Shown: in pieces, positions 11,288 to 21,296 of the stretch
Layout: each line of letters starts with the position of its first letter
How positions within the stretch are numbered: position 1 is the first letter of the stretch
Assembly: GCF_041734735.1 (NCBI RefSeq)
Contig: NC_134882.1
Span: 24,951,777-25,015,776, forward strand
Reading direction: 5' to 3'
Source: Babylonia areolata
Taxonomy: Eukaryota; Mollusca; Gastropoda; Neogastropoda; Buccinidae
DNA: 64,000 nucleotides
Program-made: the position numbers and the translations under genes
Notes under the pieces: model-generated
Seen by the model: the letters and a program-made list of their open reading frames with translations, nothing else
What the model was told of the DNA's origin: nothing
Database searches by the model: none

Positions 11288-13174
11288 TTGTCCCGGCACG
11301 CGCATCAGTGGCGTGCTCTGGGACTCAACGACTGGATTGTGTCGGTGCTAGAGTCGGGGTACATGCTCCCTTGGGTGGGGGACCGCCCCCCTCTAAGATC
11401 CACTCCTCCTCCTTATGTGCCCAGCTCGATGGAGCAGGAGAGCGTCTTAGAGAAAGAGATATCGCACCTACTCCTCATAGGGGCGATATCTCAACTCTCG
11501 GACCCGGGCCCCGGTTTTTACGGCCGGTTGTTCGTGATTCCAAAAGTCTCCGGAGGGTGGAGACCAGTCCTGGACTTGTCCCCCCTCAACAGATTCCTCC
11601 CCAAGATGAAATTCAAGATGGACACACAGGCACAGATTCGGGAGACCATGCAACGGGGAGATTGGGCGACGTCCATCGATCTGAAAGATGCTTATTTCCA
11701 TATCCTCATCCACCTGGCATCCCGCCGGTACCTGAGGTTCGTGTGGAGGGAGAGAGTGTTCCAGTTCTCTGCCCTCCCATTTGGTCTGTCCCTTGCCCCT
11801 TTCCTGTTTACCAAGGTGGTGCGGGAATTGGTGTCAATCGTCCGGTCGGAGTCCATTCGGCTCTGTTTGTACCTGGACGACTGGCTTATTCTGGCCCAGT
11901 CACAGGCTCTGTGCCAGAGTCATACAGCCAGACTTCTAGACCTGTGCTCCCAACTGGGCTTCATCACGAACCAGGAGAAATGCGATCTGTCCCCGAGCCA
12001 GTCCTTCGACTTCTTAGGGATGAGATTCGACACGCGGTCCATGATAGTCTCTCCGACGCCAGATCGGTGGGACCGTCTGGCAGGCCTCCTCAACCACTTG
12101 CGCCATTCCTCCCAAGCAACGGCGCGGACACTTTCTTCCCTCCTGGGCATGATGGAGTCCATGGCACCTCTCATCCCTCTGGGCAGGGTTCTCAAGCGCC
12201 CTCTTCAGAGGGCACTCAGGCTACGGTGGTCCCAGAGCACTCAGCCATGGGATACCCGGATATGTCTGGGCGAGTGGTTCCTCGAGGTGACATCAGAGTG
12301 GTTAACCACCCCTCTTCTGACACAGGGGGTGCCCATAGCCCCACCTACTCTTCAGGTGGCACTATTCACAGACGCCTCCTCCATGGGCTGGGGAGCCCAC
12401 ATGGACTCACTCCATGCAGCAGGGACTTGGTCCCCGGAGGAGCGCCTATGCCACATCAATGTTCTGGAACTGGAGGCAGTTCGCAGGGCTCTCCAGCACT
12501 TCATAGCGGAGGCCAAAGGCAAGACCATTCGCTTGTTCACGGACAATACAACAGTCGCTTGTTACGTGAACAAAGGGGGCGGAGCGCACTCGGCAGACCT
12601 CTCTCTGCGGACCGAGGCTCTCCTCCGTTGGTGCCACAGCAAGGGCATTGCACTTTCAGCGAGACACATAGCAGGGAAAGACAACATTTTGGCAGATGCT
12701 CTCAGCAGGTCCAAGAGTGTCATACACACAGAGTGGACCCTGGACAAGGACACCCTGCAAGGAGTGTGGGAACAGTGGTTCCGGCCGATGGTGGACCTCT
12801 TTGTGACAAGGTTCAGCAAGAGACTTCCCACTTACGTCTCTCCAGTCGCCGACCCAGAAGCATGGGCAGTGGACGCTCGCTCTCTAGACTGGAGCAGTCT
12901 GATTGCCTACGCGTTTCCTCCCTTTCCAATCCTGTCCAAGGTGATACGGAAAGCCAGGTTGGAACGCCCGCAGATGATCCTCATTGCGCCGAAATGGCCA
13001 GCCCAGCCCTGGTTTCCGGTCCTTCAGTCCCTGACACATGTTTCACCACTGGAACTGGAAACCAAACCTCATCTGCTGAGGCAGCCTTGTTCGGGCATTC
13101 CTCACTCCAATCCTCAAATGCTCCACCTGCACGCGTGGCTGCTGTGCGGGCGGATCTGTCAGCATCACCATTGA
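11288..13174 (+). CDS. DIRS reverse transcriptase / RNase H
   Basis: About 628 codons. RT landmarks in order: 'FVIPKVSGGWRPVLDLS', 'SIDLKDAYFHI' (first catalytic Asp), 'FSALPFGLSLAPFLFT', 'LYLDDWLIL' (catalytic DD) and 'FDFLGM'. RNase H follows with 'FTDASSMGWGA', 'LELEAVRRAL', 'LFTDNTTV' and 'ADALSR'. The C-terminal stretch ('DLFVTRFSKRLPTYVSP') matches a segment commonly found after RNase H in DIRS elements, where a methyltransferase-like domain can occur. The YLDD and AFPPF signatures are typical of DIRS rather than Gypsy. The frame looks open. Confidence 0.88.
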   Translation: MSRHAHQWRALGLNDWIVSVLESGYMLPWVGDRPPLRSTPPPYVPSSMEQESVLEKEISHLLLIGAISQLSDPGPGFYGRLFVIPKVSGGWRPVLDLSPLNRFLPKMKFKMDTQAQIRETMQRGDWATSIDLKDAYFHILIHLASRRYLRFVWRERVFQFSALPFGLSLAPFLFTKVVRELVSIVRSESIRLCLYLDDWLILAQSQALCQSHTARLLDLCSQLGFITNQEKCDLSPSQSFDFLGMRFDTRSMIVSPTPDRWDRLAGLLNHLRHSSQATARTLSSLLGMMESMAPLIPLGRVLKRPLQRALRLRWSQSTQPWDTRICLGEWFLEVTSEWLTTPLLTQGVPIAPPTLQVALFTDASSMGWGAHMDSLHAAGTWSPEERLCHINVLELEAVRRALQHFIAEAKGKTIRLFTDNTTVACYVNKGGGAHSADLSLRTEALLRWCHSKGIALSARHIAGKDNILADALSRSKSVIHTEWTLDKDTLQGVWEQWFRPMVDLFVTRFSKRLPTYVSPVADPEAWAVDARSLDWSSLIAYAFPPFPILSKVIRKARLERPQMILIAPKWPAQPWFPVLQSLTHVSPLELETKPHLLRQPCSGIPHSNPQMLHLHAWLLCGRICQHHH

Positions 13175-13199
13175 AGTCTTCCACCCCTCGGTCAGCCTC

Positions 13200-14280
13200 T
13201 GTGTCCGCCGCGCTGACCAAGGGGGGTGCCTCCTCCGACCTCCTCTCCATAGTCTCCAAAGCCAGGAGGGAGGGAACAGAGACTTTGTATGACTTTCGAT
13301 GGAAGAAATGGCTGAGTTGGTGTACAGCTCAGAACATTCCCCCTACTAACCCTACGAGCATGCAGCTGGCCAACTTTTTGGCTCACTGCTCCTCGGTTCT
13401 CAACCTGTCTGCTAGTTCTGTGAGAGGGTACAGGTCTGCCATTTGTACCACTATCAAACAGCTAGGTGGTCCCGCTTTTGAAGCTGATTTCCTGCTCAGA
13501 GAAGTGGCTAGGGGCGCCTCTCTGAAGGAAGCTAGGAATCCCAGAAGAGTGCCCCTCTGGGACTTGTTCCTGGTGCTGGATTTCATTCGAAAACAGCCCT
13601 TTGAGCCATTGGGGACTATTCCTTTTGACCTGCTCACTCTCAAGACCACTTTCTTTCTGTTGCTGGCCACGGGCCGTCGTAGAAGTGAGATTCATGGTCT
13701 TAGTGGTATGCCACAAGATCTAGCATTCCACAGAGATGGTTCCATCACTCTTCGTTTCCTTCCAGAGTTTCTGGCTAAGAACCAAGACCCCGAGGTCCCT
13801 TCCCCCTCTCTGAGGGTCAGACCTTTGTCGGATATTCTGGCACAAGATGATGAAGATAGGCATCTCTGCCCCGTTCGGTGCCTCAAATACTATTGCAATA
13901 GGTCTCGCCATAGGCGTTCTTCTCAGAGGCGCCTTCTCATCTCCCTCAATGAGAATTACAAGAAAGATATCGCTGCAGGCACCATTTCCCGCTGGGTTTC
14001 CCAAGTCATTCGTAGAGCCTACTCTCATGCACACAAGGATCTCAGTTGTCTTAATCCCAGAACACACGAAGTGCGGGCCATAGCTACTTCGGCTGCTTTC
14101 CAGCACTCGGTACCACTGCAGCATGTCTTGGAGGCAGCCTTCTGGCGGTCGGAGAATCCCTTCATCAACTTCTACCTCCGGGATTTCCGTATGACCAGGG
14201 CTGACGGTTCCAAGGGGATTTCCTTTGTCGCGGCTAACACTGCCGTCTCAGTTTCAAGGGCTCCCCATACGAACCAGTAG
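13200..14280 (+). CDS. DIRS tyrosine recombinase
   Basis: C-terminal part of a frame that is open from 11233 to 14280 and overlaps the whole RT frame. The recombinase-like part begins near 13200 with an N-terminal SAM-like region ('YDFRWKKWLSWC', 'SVRGYRSAI'). The catalytic landmarks are 'ATGRRRSEI' (first Arg), 'HEVRAIATS' (His..Arg) and 'INFYLRDF' (likely Tyr nucleophile). In DIRS1 the recombinase and RT frames also overlap, so overlapping expression is known for the family. The enzyme is expected to integrate a circular DNA intermediate without target duplication. The frame looks open. Confidence 0.85.
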
Positions 14281-14310
14281 GCGTTGCCCTCCTCCATTTG
14301 CTTTAAATTC

Positions 14311-14406
14311 TGCATCAGTTTGACATGGTACAGTATATGACACCAAAAGGAGGAGTTTGTATTATACTCCATGTTTGGTGTTTACATATACTTACCATGT
14401 CAAACT
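14311..14406. repeat. DIRS internal complementary region
   Basis: These 96 bp are the reverse complement of 8438-8533, the junction between a right terminus (to 8499) and the left terminus (from 8500). DIRS elements carry such a region as template to bridge the two ends when the circle is completed. A matching region in the relic at 59390-62515 lies at about 59660-59745. Confidence 0.85.
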
Positions 14407-14468
14407 CGAATGCCCGCCCGTCCGTCCCCGCGTCTCCGCCGTGGTTCTCATGGGGCATTTTCATTCAT

Positions 14469-14670
14469 GGCCACGGAATGATTCAGCGCTTATAGCTGTT
14501 AGAGGCGTTTGATTGGCTAAGAGCGGGCCAGACTAAGAGGGGCGTCTTTTCACTGTTAGCCGCGCGAAATTTGGCCAAACAGAGCAAACCATAGGCCTAG
14601 TTTGCATCAGTTTGACATGGTAAGTATATGTAAACACCAAACATGGAGTATAATACAAACTCCTCCTTTT
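14469..14670 (+). repeat. DIRS right terminus, copy of 8298-8499
   Basis: A 202 bp block identical by eye to 8298-8499. Its inner part, including 'TAGCCGCGCGAAATTTGG', is the reverse complement of the left terminus near 8515-8578, giving the inverted terminal repeats of a DIRS element. The flank beyond 14670 ('CTGATTAG') is ordinary AT-rich intron. Confidence 0.85.
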
Positions 14671-15039
14671 CTGATTAGAAAAAATATGTTTCAGTGCTGT
14701 CATGTATATTGAGTTTATGTAAAATAAAATCTTTGTTGAAGGTAAAAAATAATCTGTGGAGAAATGATCAGGTGATAAAAAAGAAATTCAGGAAAATGCT
14801 TCAGTTTCAAAAAGGGTCAAAGCCTGTTGACTGATCCATGTACACTACACCACATCAGCTTGAAAAGAAAGGAGCAGATGCCTGATCTTCACATTGACTC
14901 AACAAGAGTAAATGGGCTACTGTTGTTCTCATTCATACACAGATGCACAGAAACATGTCAACAGAAATGTGCATATAATTCTCAATGCTTATAGTTATAC
15001 AACTTTAAAAAAAAGAAAAAAAAGAACTGTTACACAAAT

Positions 15040-15835
15040 GAGACACACACTTCCACGTCATTGCTGCTCATCACTTAGTAAACAGCTCACAGGTACTCTT
15101 TAGTTTTTCTTGGTGTCCAGACTTGATTATTGTAACACACTCCTCATCAGTTGTCCTCACTACTTAATACAAAAACTCCAGAAAGTTCAAAATACAGCAG
15201 CAAGGTTAATCTTTAGAATCAAAAGGACTGACAATATCACTCATCTGCATTCACTGTTACCAGTTTCTGCCCTCGTTCAGTACAAAGTTGCAACTCTCAC
15301 CTTCAACTCCATTTTGGGTGCTGCCCCTCAGTATCTGAGAGAAGTCATCCAAACTTACACACCCCCTCGACAACTCAGAACATCTTCCGATTTACAGTGG
15401 TTACTTGCTCCCTGTGTAAAAACCTGATCCTTGAGTGATTCTTCTTTTTCTCATTCAAACCCATCTGTCTGGAACAGTTTACCTCACAATCTTTGCCATT
15501 CTCCCTCATTTCAATCTTTTAAAACTGGTCTGAAAACACATCTTTTAGAAAACGCCTATGCACAGACCTTCAGTGTCTTTCCAGTGACATTCAACTATAA
15601 GCCATGCCATCTGTGAGTGTGTGTGTGTGCGCATGTGTGTGTGTGTGTGTTTGTTCATTGTTGTTTTTTGTTTGTGTGTGTGTGTGTGCGTAATCGAGTA
15701 ATGTAATACGGGTAGTCTTTGAATCTGTTTTATGCTTTTGTGCGTTAAATCTTTTATGTTTCGTGTAAGGCGCTTTTAGCTCCCTTTAAGGGAGGAAAGC
15801 GCTGAACAAGTATTCATTATCATTATTATTATTAT
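15040..15835 (+). mobile_element. L2/CR1-type LINE 3' end
   Basis: The frame 15110-15427 reads 'SRLDYCNTLL', 'LQKVQNTAARLIF', 'LLPVSALVQYKVATLTF' and 'PPRQLRTSSDLQ'. A second frame, 15431-15616, reads 'WNSLPHNLC' and 'FKTGLKTHLL'. Together these are the hallmark C-terminus of L2/CR1 RTs; a stop separates them. The 3' UTR runs through GT repeats to a 'GGCGCTTTTAGC...AAAGCGCTGAACAAG' hairpin-like end and an (ATT)n tail at 15815-15837, as expected for L2-like elements. Only the last part survives. Confidence 0.8.
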
Positions 15836-16181
15836 TAGGGGATGTTGGGTTTGTTTCTTTCTTGTTGGCATGAGCAAGTGGTGGGGGGGGGGGGGGGTTA
15901 CATTTTTTTTGCATAGCTTTTGTTGTGGTTTTGCCAGACTTTTTCCACCTAGAGATGGTTCTTGCGTCGGCAAATCACTCCACCACACCTCACACGGAAT
16001 CCACCACTGCTCACTAGGAAATTATTATTCCCGCTGGTCTCTACACAGATCAGTGATTCCTTCCCGACCATTCCTCCCACACTGTGTGTGTGCATTGCTA
16101 AAGATGTCCATTTGAGTTGTTGTGTTTTAGTATTTACCCACTAAATCATAATCAAGCCTCTTATTCCTATATGAATTGCAG

Positions 16182-16256
16182 ACTGGCTGTGCAAGAGATA
16201 CTGAAAGACTTGAAGCGAGGAGCAGAAAGAGCTAAAGAGCATGGAGCTTTGGGGTG
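16182..16256 (+). CDS. POLR1D: POLR1D isoform-2-like protein, exon 2
   Basis: A 75 nt exon with a clear acceptor (TTGCAG before 16182) and an excellent donor (GTAAGT from 16257). It encodes 'LAVQEILKDLKRGAERAKEH' followed by GALG and the first two bases of Trp. This matches the core of human POLR1D isoform 2 (ELAIRELLEEAKRGKTRAETMGPMGW) in length and pattern. It enters in phase 2 and leaves in phase 2, so it joins the proposed exon 1 and exon 3 cleanly. In vertebrates this product comes from the POLR1D locus by alternative splicing and differs from the RPAC2 subunit of RNA polymerases I and III. No RPAC2-type exon was seen in this window. Confidence 0.8.
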
Positions 16257-17190
16257 GTAAGTATCACTTTTCAACTGGCTATTCATCTGAATTCATTTAC
16301 ACAGATTACAGATTAATTTGGACTGATCTATGGTGATATTTTATACAATGATATAAATTTTATAAATATTGCAGAGCAGTTTGGACAGAGCCTTGGTGAC
16401 TAGTTTTAGACAAAGAATATCATTATAGACTGATATGGACTAACTCATGGTGTCTGCATTCTTTTTATTTTATCATAAACTGTATGAAATTTGCATCCAA
16501 GAAGTTTTGCAGTTCTTTTTTGATATTACTGCTACTTGCAAACAGACGAACAAACCACCTGGTACTGCATAGGTATTAGAATGCATAAGGGGGATATGCT
16601 TTAGTCCATGTTGAAATAGCCTGGGTTAGGGTCAGGTTTGCTAACGGGATTTGAGTACCAGTATATGGTAGGTTCTAACTGAAACATTCACAATGTGTCT
16701 GCTTAATTTTATCTGATTGACATTCAAATACTCAGTCCTCACAAATTTCAACACCATTTCTGTACTCCATACATTATGCATTTTTTTAATTTTACCAAAA
16801 TGTGATTGAAAAACACCAGGTTTTTCTGAGACTGTGGGAGCAAAGACAGAGAAAGATTTTTTGCCAAAGGTCTCCAGGGAAAACCGAGGAACTGTTAGAA
16901 CAGAGGTGTCATCTGAGGCATCGACCTAGGATGGTATAGATGGAGATGATCTGAAAGATACGGTGGCGTATTGTTGTGATTGAGACACTGAAAGCAGAGA
17001 CAAGCTACTTTGTATTGAATTCTTGCTTTAACAGGCAGTCTGTGAAGTATTCCGAGTAATGATGTTGCACTTTCATGCCTGGGTTTGTGGGGTACGAGTT
17101 GGGCTGCATGATTCTGAATGTGTTGAAGTTTATTCAGTTTGTTATCAGGGAGATCAACAAGAAGAGTTGCAGTAGTCTAATCTAGACTTA
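16257..17190. other. intron 2, first part, with an unclassified repeat
   Basis: AT-rich intron. From about 16850 to 17190 the sequence resembles a dispersed repeat ending 'GCAGTAGTCTAATCTAGA', a motif I associate with LINE tails but cannot place in a family. No exon was seen. Confidence 0.3.
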
Positions 17191-17267
17191 CTCATTTGAG
17201 TAAGTGACATTTTTGGATGGTAACATTGTGAAGTACACTCACCACACTTGACATCTTCTGGCATCCG

Positions 17268-17633
17268 TGTAAGCCCACGATTTCTCGCAGTTCCACGATT
17301 TCTCTCACTTTGAGAGAAATCGTGGGGAGTGCCCCCACGATTTCTCTCACTTTGGGAGAAATCATGGGATTGTTTCTCTCAATTGCGAGAAATCGTGGGG
17401 GGCGCCCCCACAATGTGTAAGAAATGATGGGAAGTGCCCCTTATTTTTATCAAAAATATTTCTATCATCAGAGTTGTTCTTTTTGTTGTCTTTTCCCTGT
17501 GCAAATCTAACAGAAAAGTGAGAGAGATAAAAAGAAATGAGAAATGGGGGGAGAAATGGGGGGAAACGACAACGACGATCATGATAATGACAGTGAGAGA
17601 AATTATGGGATTGTGAGAAATCGTGGGCTTACA
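17268..17633. mobile_element. MITE of internal hairpins
   Basis: A 366 bp element with terminal inverted repeats of about 22 bp starting 'TGTAAGCCCACGATTTCTC'. The left half holds further copies of the same motif in both orientations. One is a near-perfect hairpin at 17293-17328, 'CCACGATTTCTCTCA' pairing with its reverse complement across a 3 nt loop; another is a looser hairpin at 17336-17369. It has no coding frame and no clear target duplication, so the superfamily is unassigned. It lies in intron 2 of the POLR1D-like gene. Confidence 0.7.
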
Positions 17634-18009
17634 ATCTGTGCCCAAGGAGACAACATCCTCAGTAAACATTGTGAGGAATAAACATTGGAATTGATTCTCA
17701 CTTGATGACCTGTTCCTTTACATTTTTAATGTTGTATTGTTTGATGACTTTTCTGATCAAGCATACTAAAAAATCATGGGTCTTTTGACTTGGTTAATCA
17801 CCTGATCAGAGGAAAGTTGCATATAATTGTTACTTATACTTAATTATTGTTGTCCTTGGGGCAGATTACAAAGGAGCAGAGTGACATTTATGTAAATCTT
17901 GTTAGTATTTGAAGAGAAATTATGAGGTACTGTTTTCAAATTGTTTTCAAATAAACTATGAATTTAGCAAAAATATAGCCAAATATCAGACGTCTGAGAA
18001 TAGTGATAA

Positions 18010-18240
18010 GAATAATGATGATGATAATGTATTGCTCATCTATAGCACTGTTCCCTCACAGAGAGGGCTAGCCAACTGCGCTTCACAAATTACATATAAA
18101 ACAAGAGACAACGACAATAATCAAGAAAACTCAAATAACAACCAATTACATGTTACAAAAGAGAAGCAACAATCATCAAGAAAAAGAAGAGACAACAAAG
18201 AAACAATGACAATACACACATCATGAACAGCACACACACA
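18010..18240 (-). mobile_element. L2-like LINE tail, antisense
   Basis: Read on the minus strand the piece ends 'GAAGCGCAGTTGG', 'GTGCTATAGATGAGCAATAC', then (ATT/ATC)n. This is the usual L2-like 3' tail with a GCGC-containing hairpin and a short tandem repeat. No RT coding survives. Confidence 0.5.
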
Positions 18241-19289
18241 CACAGAGCACCCCCTACCCACATAGATGTGGTAGTGTGGACTGAAGTTCCGATTACCCCC
18301 CATTTTGTTGTGTTGTAGATTATTGAGGTAAAAAGATTTGGAAGTTAATTTTTTTAAAATTATTATTAATGCTTTTCTTTTTAATTTATTAACCAAGAGT
18401 ATTTGTAGTATTGATGAGTATTTTAATTTTATTTTTAGGATTATTTTTGTTATATGAATAATTTTATGGATTATACTTTAAATTTGATGTGAATAGTCCG
18501 ATTTGAGTTTTTACAAAGATGCCAAGAAGCCACCATGTTCTGACCCTGTAGTAGTTTAGCCTGCATGGCGGCAGCAGTTTTTAAAAATTTTTTTAAATTA
18601 TTATTATTATTATTATTTTTAGAGGGATTTTGATCAGGAGTAGGAACAGCAAAATTTGGGTTTAGTAAGGGGTTAAGATTAGGATTTGCCAAATTTTGGG
18701 ACTGGGTTTTGTTAATAGGACAGGAAAATTTGAATTTTTTTGGTTGTAGTTTTTGTTTGTGAAATAATTGTGGGAGAAGTTAGAGGTGCATGGTTGTGTG
18801 TTATTGTGTTTTTTGACCCATTGTCCACCCCATCAGCCCCTTCTAAAATACTCCTTGATTAATAAATGGTTGTTTGAATATGATAAAGCAGTCTCTGTTA
18901 TAATGTGTATTGTTAGTGAGGCTGTATATTTGTTTTGTAATTTTTTTTATGGTGTCCTGATTAGACTGTATGACTAGGTGTTCACTGTTGATATTGTTGT
19001 TTGTCGTATCTGTGTGTTGTTCTGTATTACTCGTAGTCAAGTGAGTGAGTTGTGGGTGTGGTGGGATCCTGCAAATTATAAATTTAATGTGAGCAGCTAA
19101 GCCTTCATTTATTTTCTAAGGGAAATAATCCATGGGCTTTATTTATTTATATATTAAATACTTATTTTCTTTTCTTTTTTTAAATTTTATTTTATTCGCA
19201 ATTTAATCTCTTTTTTTATTTTTGATATTTATTGACTTATTTTATTTCATTATTTATTTTTGTTTTTGGCTCACACTGCCACATATACA

Positions 19290-19395
19290 TACACAACACT
19301 GGAAACAGCAGTACATCCCTCATGTAAAGCGCCCTGAGCTCTTAGAGAGAAAGGGTGTTATATAAATATACATTATTATATAACAGCAAATTAGA
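19290..19395 (+). mobile_element. L2-like LINE tail, sense
   Basis: Contains 'GTAAAGCGCCCTGAGCTC' and 'GGGTGTTATATAAATATACA' followed by an ATT-rich end, the pattern of an L2-like 3' terminus. The rest of 18240-19290 is AT-rich intron with T-runs and an ATT run (18598-18620), with nothing else recognised. Confidence 0.5.
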
Positions 19396-19778
19396 CTAAA
19401 TTTATGAATTGTTGTCACTTTGTAGAGTTAATATTAATATTGCATGACTTGTATAGTTGGAAGTCTCATCAGCTTATTTTTTCTCTGTATCTGTGTGTTG
19501 GCTCACTCCTTTGTTAAGGGCCAGAGGCCTAACAAATAAAAACTTTGTCAATGTCATTGTCTCTTTCTCACTCTCACTGTTACCTTCTGGTTTCCCCCTA
19601 CTATTATGTTATGCAAACTATACAAGGCTTTACCTCACGTCATAGATCTCTAGATACATAGATAGATGTGTTGTGTGTGTGTGTGTGTACTTGTGCATGA
19701 GAAAGGAAATACTCTGTGATGTGATATTTCTGTCTGAGATGTGACATTTTTAATTGATAAGTATTTTTCTGTGTGCAG

Positions 19779-20415
19779 GCAGAAGAACCCAGCCCCTCCC
19801 CCAAACAAGAGGTTTCTCAGGAACATGTTACTGTCCACTCTTCAAGATGACAGGCCTTTCATGCACAGGCATAAACTGCACAACACTCATCAACCTAACT
19901 CCATCCATCAAGACTCTTCTCCTAGAAAACCCACTGACAGCAGAAGTGACACCTATTTTCGTTACAAAGACAAATATTGCAAGAGGAAAAAAGATAATCC
20001 ACACAATGGAAGAAAAACCAGTGATAGTAAAACCAGTTTCCAATACCATGTCAAGTATCACCAGAAAAGGGATAGTATGCCCAATGGAAGTGGTCAGAGA
20101 ACAGATTGGTGTTCAGATTTATCTGATCATAGAGGATATTTGTTTTACAAAGAATCTGAGCATTCGGATAAAAGACAAGCATCAAGTCCACAAACAGCAA
20201 GAAAAGACATACACAACTCTGACACAAGTGAAAAGGAACAGGACTGCAGAAAGAGATCAAGAATTTCCATTTCTGATTTAGATGTGGAAAAGGTGGAAGA
20301 CCGCAAAAAACAGAAAAGAAAACATCACAGACAGACAGATGAGAAGGATGACAGACACTTACACCAGAAAAGGAAGCACAAAAAGTCCAAGAAATCGAAA
20401 AAGCGCAAGTCGTAA
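19779..20415 (+). CDS. POLR1D: POLR1D isoform-2-like protein, exon 3 (last)
   Basis: The acceptor 'TTTTTCTGTGTGCAG' precedes 19779. The first base completes Trp, then 'QKNPAPPPNKRFLRNMLLST' follows. It corresponds to 'MKCPLASTNKRFLINTI' in human POLR1D isoform 2: the P..NKRFL.N motif is the strongest evidence for the assignment. The remaining ~180 residues are polar and low in complexity, rich in Lys, His, Ser and Asp, and end in a strongly basic tail ('HKKSKKSKKRKS'). That suggests nuclear or nucleolar location. The stop is TAA at 20413-20415. The whole protein would be 252 residues, longer than the human form because of this tail. Confidence 0.85.
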
Positions 20416-20990
20416 TATTCCCAGAACATTCCAGAGCACAAATTCTGAAACTTGATTCATGGGTTCAGCATAAGATACATTGTACATTTTGTGTTGTTGT
20501 TTTTTTTCAAACCTGTGAAGCAGGGAACTTAGCCATGACCAAAGAATTCAGCTCAGCAGTGACGTATTAGAAGTGTGAAGCTCTGAAATGAGAATCACTA
20601 AAAGACATGTAGTTTCAGTATTAAAACCAAGTGATATATTGAATTGTATTTTCAGAAATGCAAGGGGTTTTTTTTGTTTTTTTTTAATGGCAGATCTGAT
20701 AACAATTGTGTATTTGTTTCAAACAGCAGATGATAACTGTCTTTTCTTATTTTTGTACACTGCTGTACGTCCTGTCCCTTTGATTCTGGTGAGTAAGCTG
20801 TTTTTTGAGAAGTAAAACTTCAGTTGTTATCGTTGGTTTGTATATCTCATCGTTATATTTTGATGCATTAGTTGATATTAAATGGAACCTGTCATACAGT
20901 ATATGGGTAGCATACACTCTCCTGATTGTGTGGTCACTTGATCTGATTGAACAATAACTAGAAATAAATGAATATATAGAAGAGAAAAAG
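20416..20990 (+). other. 3' UTR of the POLR1D-like gene
   Basis: AT-rich non-coding sequence after the stop. A canonical AATAAA at about 20963 is the best candidate polyadenylation signal, giving a 3' UTR of roughly 570 nt. The true end is not proven. Confidence 0.5.
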
Positions 20991-21296
20991 GCAGAATCAT
21001 ACACATCAGCCTTTTCTCTTCAAAAACATGATGTGAACCTGTATGACCACTTCAGACAGGATTTTGGTTAAAGCCTTAAAGACTGTTCACTTCTTAGCAA
21101 ATCACACAAAGCATTTGTCCCACATCTTGACATCACATTTTGTGATATGGTGCTGCCATGCAATCTCTTTGTTATTGTTATTTACTTTCCACAGCACTGG
21201 CTATTGTAATGTTCTTTGCATTGTTGAGACAAGAAAGATTCCAACCATATTCAGTGAAACTCACATTCACATTTTAGATTTTGTTGGCTTTCCTGA

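Larger units (their letters stand above)
8500..14670 (+). mobile_element. DIRS-type tyrosine-recombinase retrotransposon, looks whole
   Basis: A 6.2 kb GC-rich element in AT-rich surroundings. Parts in order: left terminus with inverted similarity to the right terminus, a proline-rich gag-like ORF1, RT plus RNase H, a tyrosine recombinase in an overlapping frame, an internal complementary region (14311-14406), and the right terminus (14469-14670). This is the DIRS/DIRS1 layout: no LTRs, no DDE integrase, recombinase-based integration through a circle. The frames look open throughout, so the copy appears whole. The 202 bp right terminus is identical to the copy at 8298-8499, which suggests a recent event. 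It sits in intron 1 of the POLR1D-like gene, same strand. Confidence 0.9.

Noticed and set aside
8298-14670. A long-terminal-repeat retrotransposon with 202 bp LTRs
   Set aside because: The 202 bp direct repeats are a DIRS terminus plus a neighbouring copy. The element has a tyrosine recombinase and an internal complementary region, with no DDE integrase, primer-binding site or typical LTR ends.
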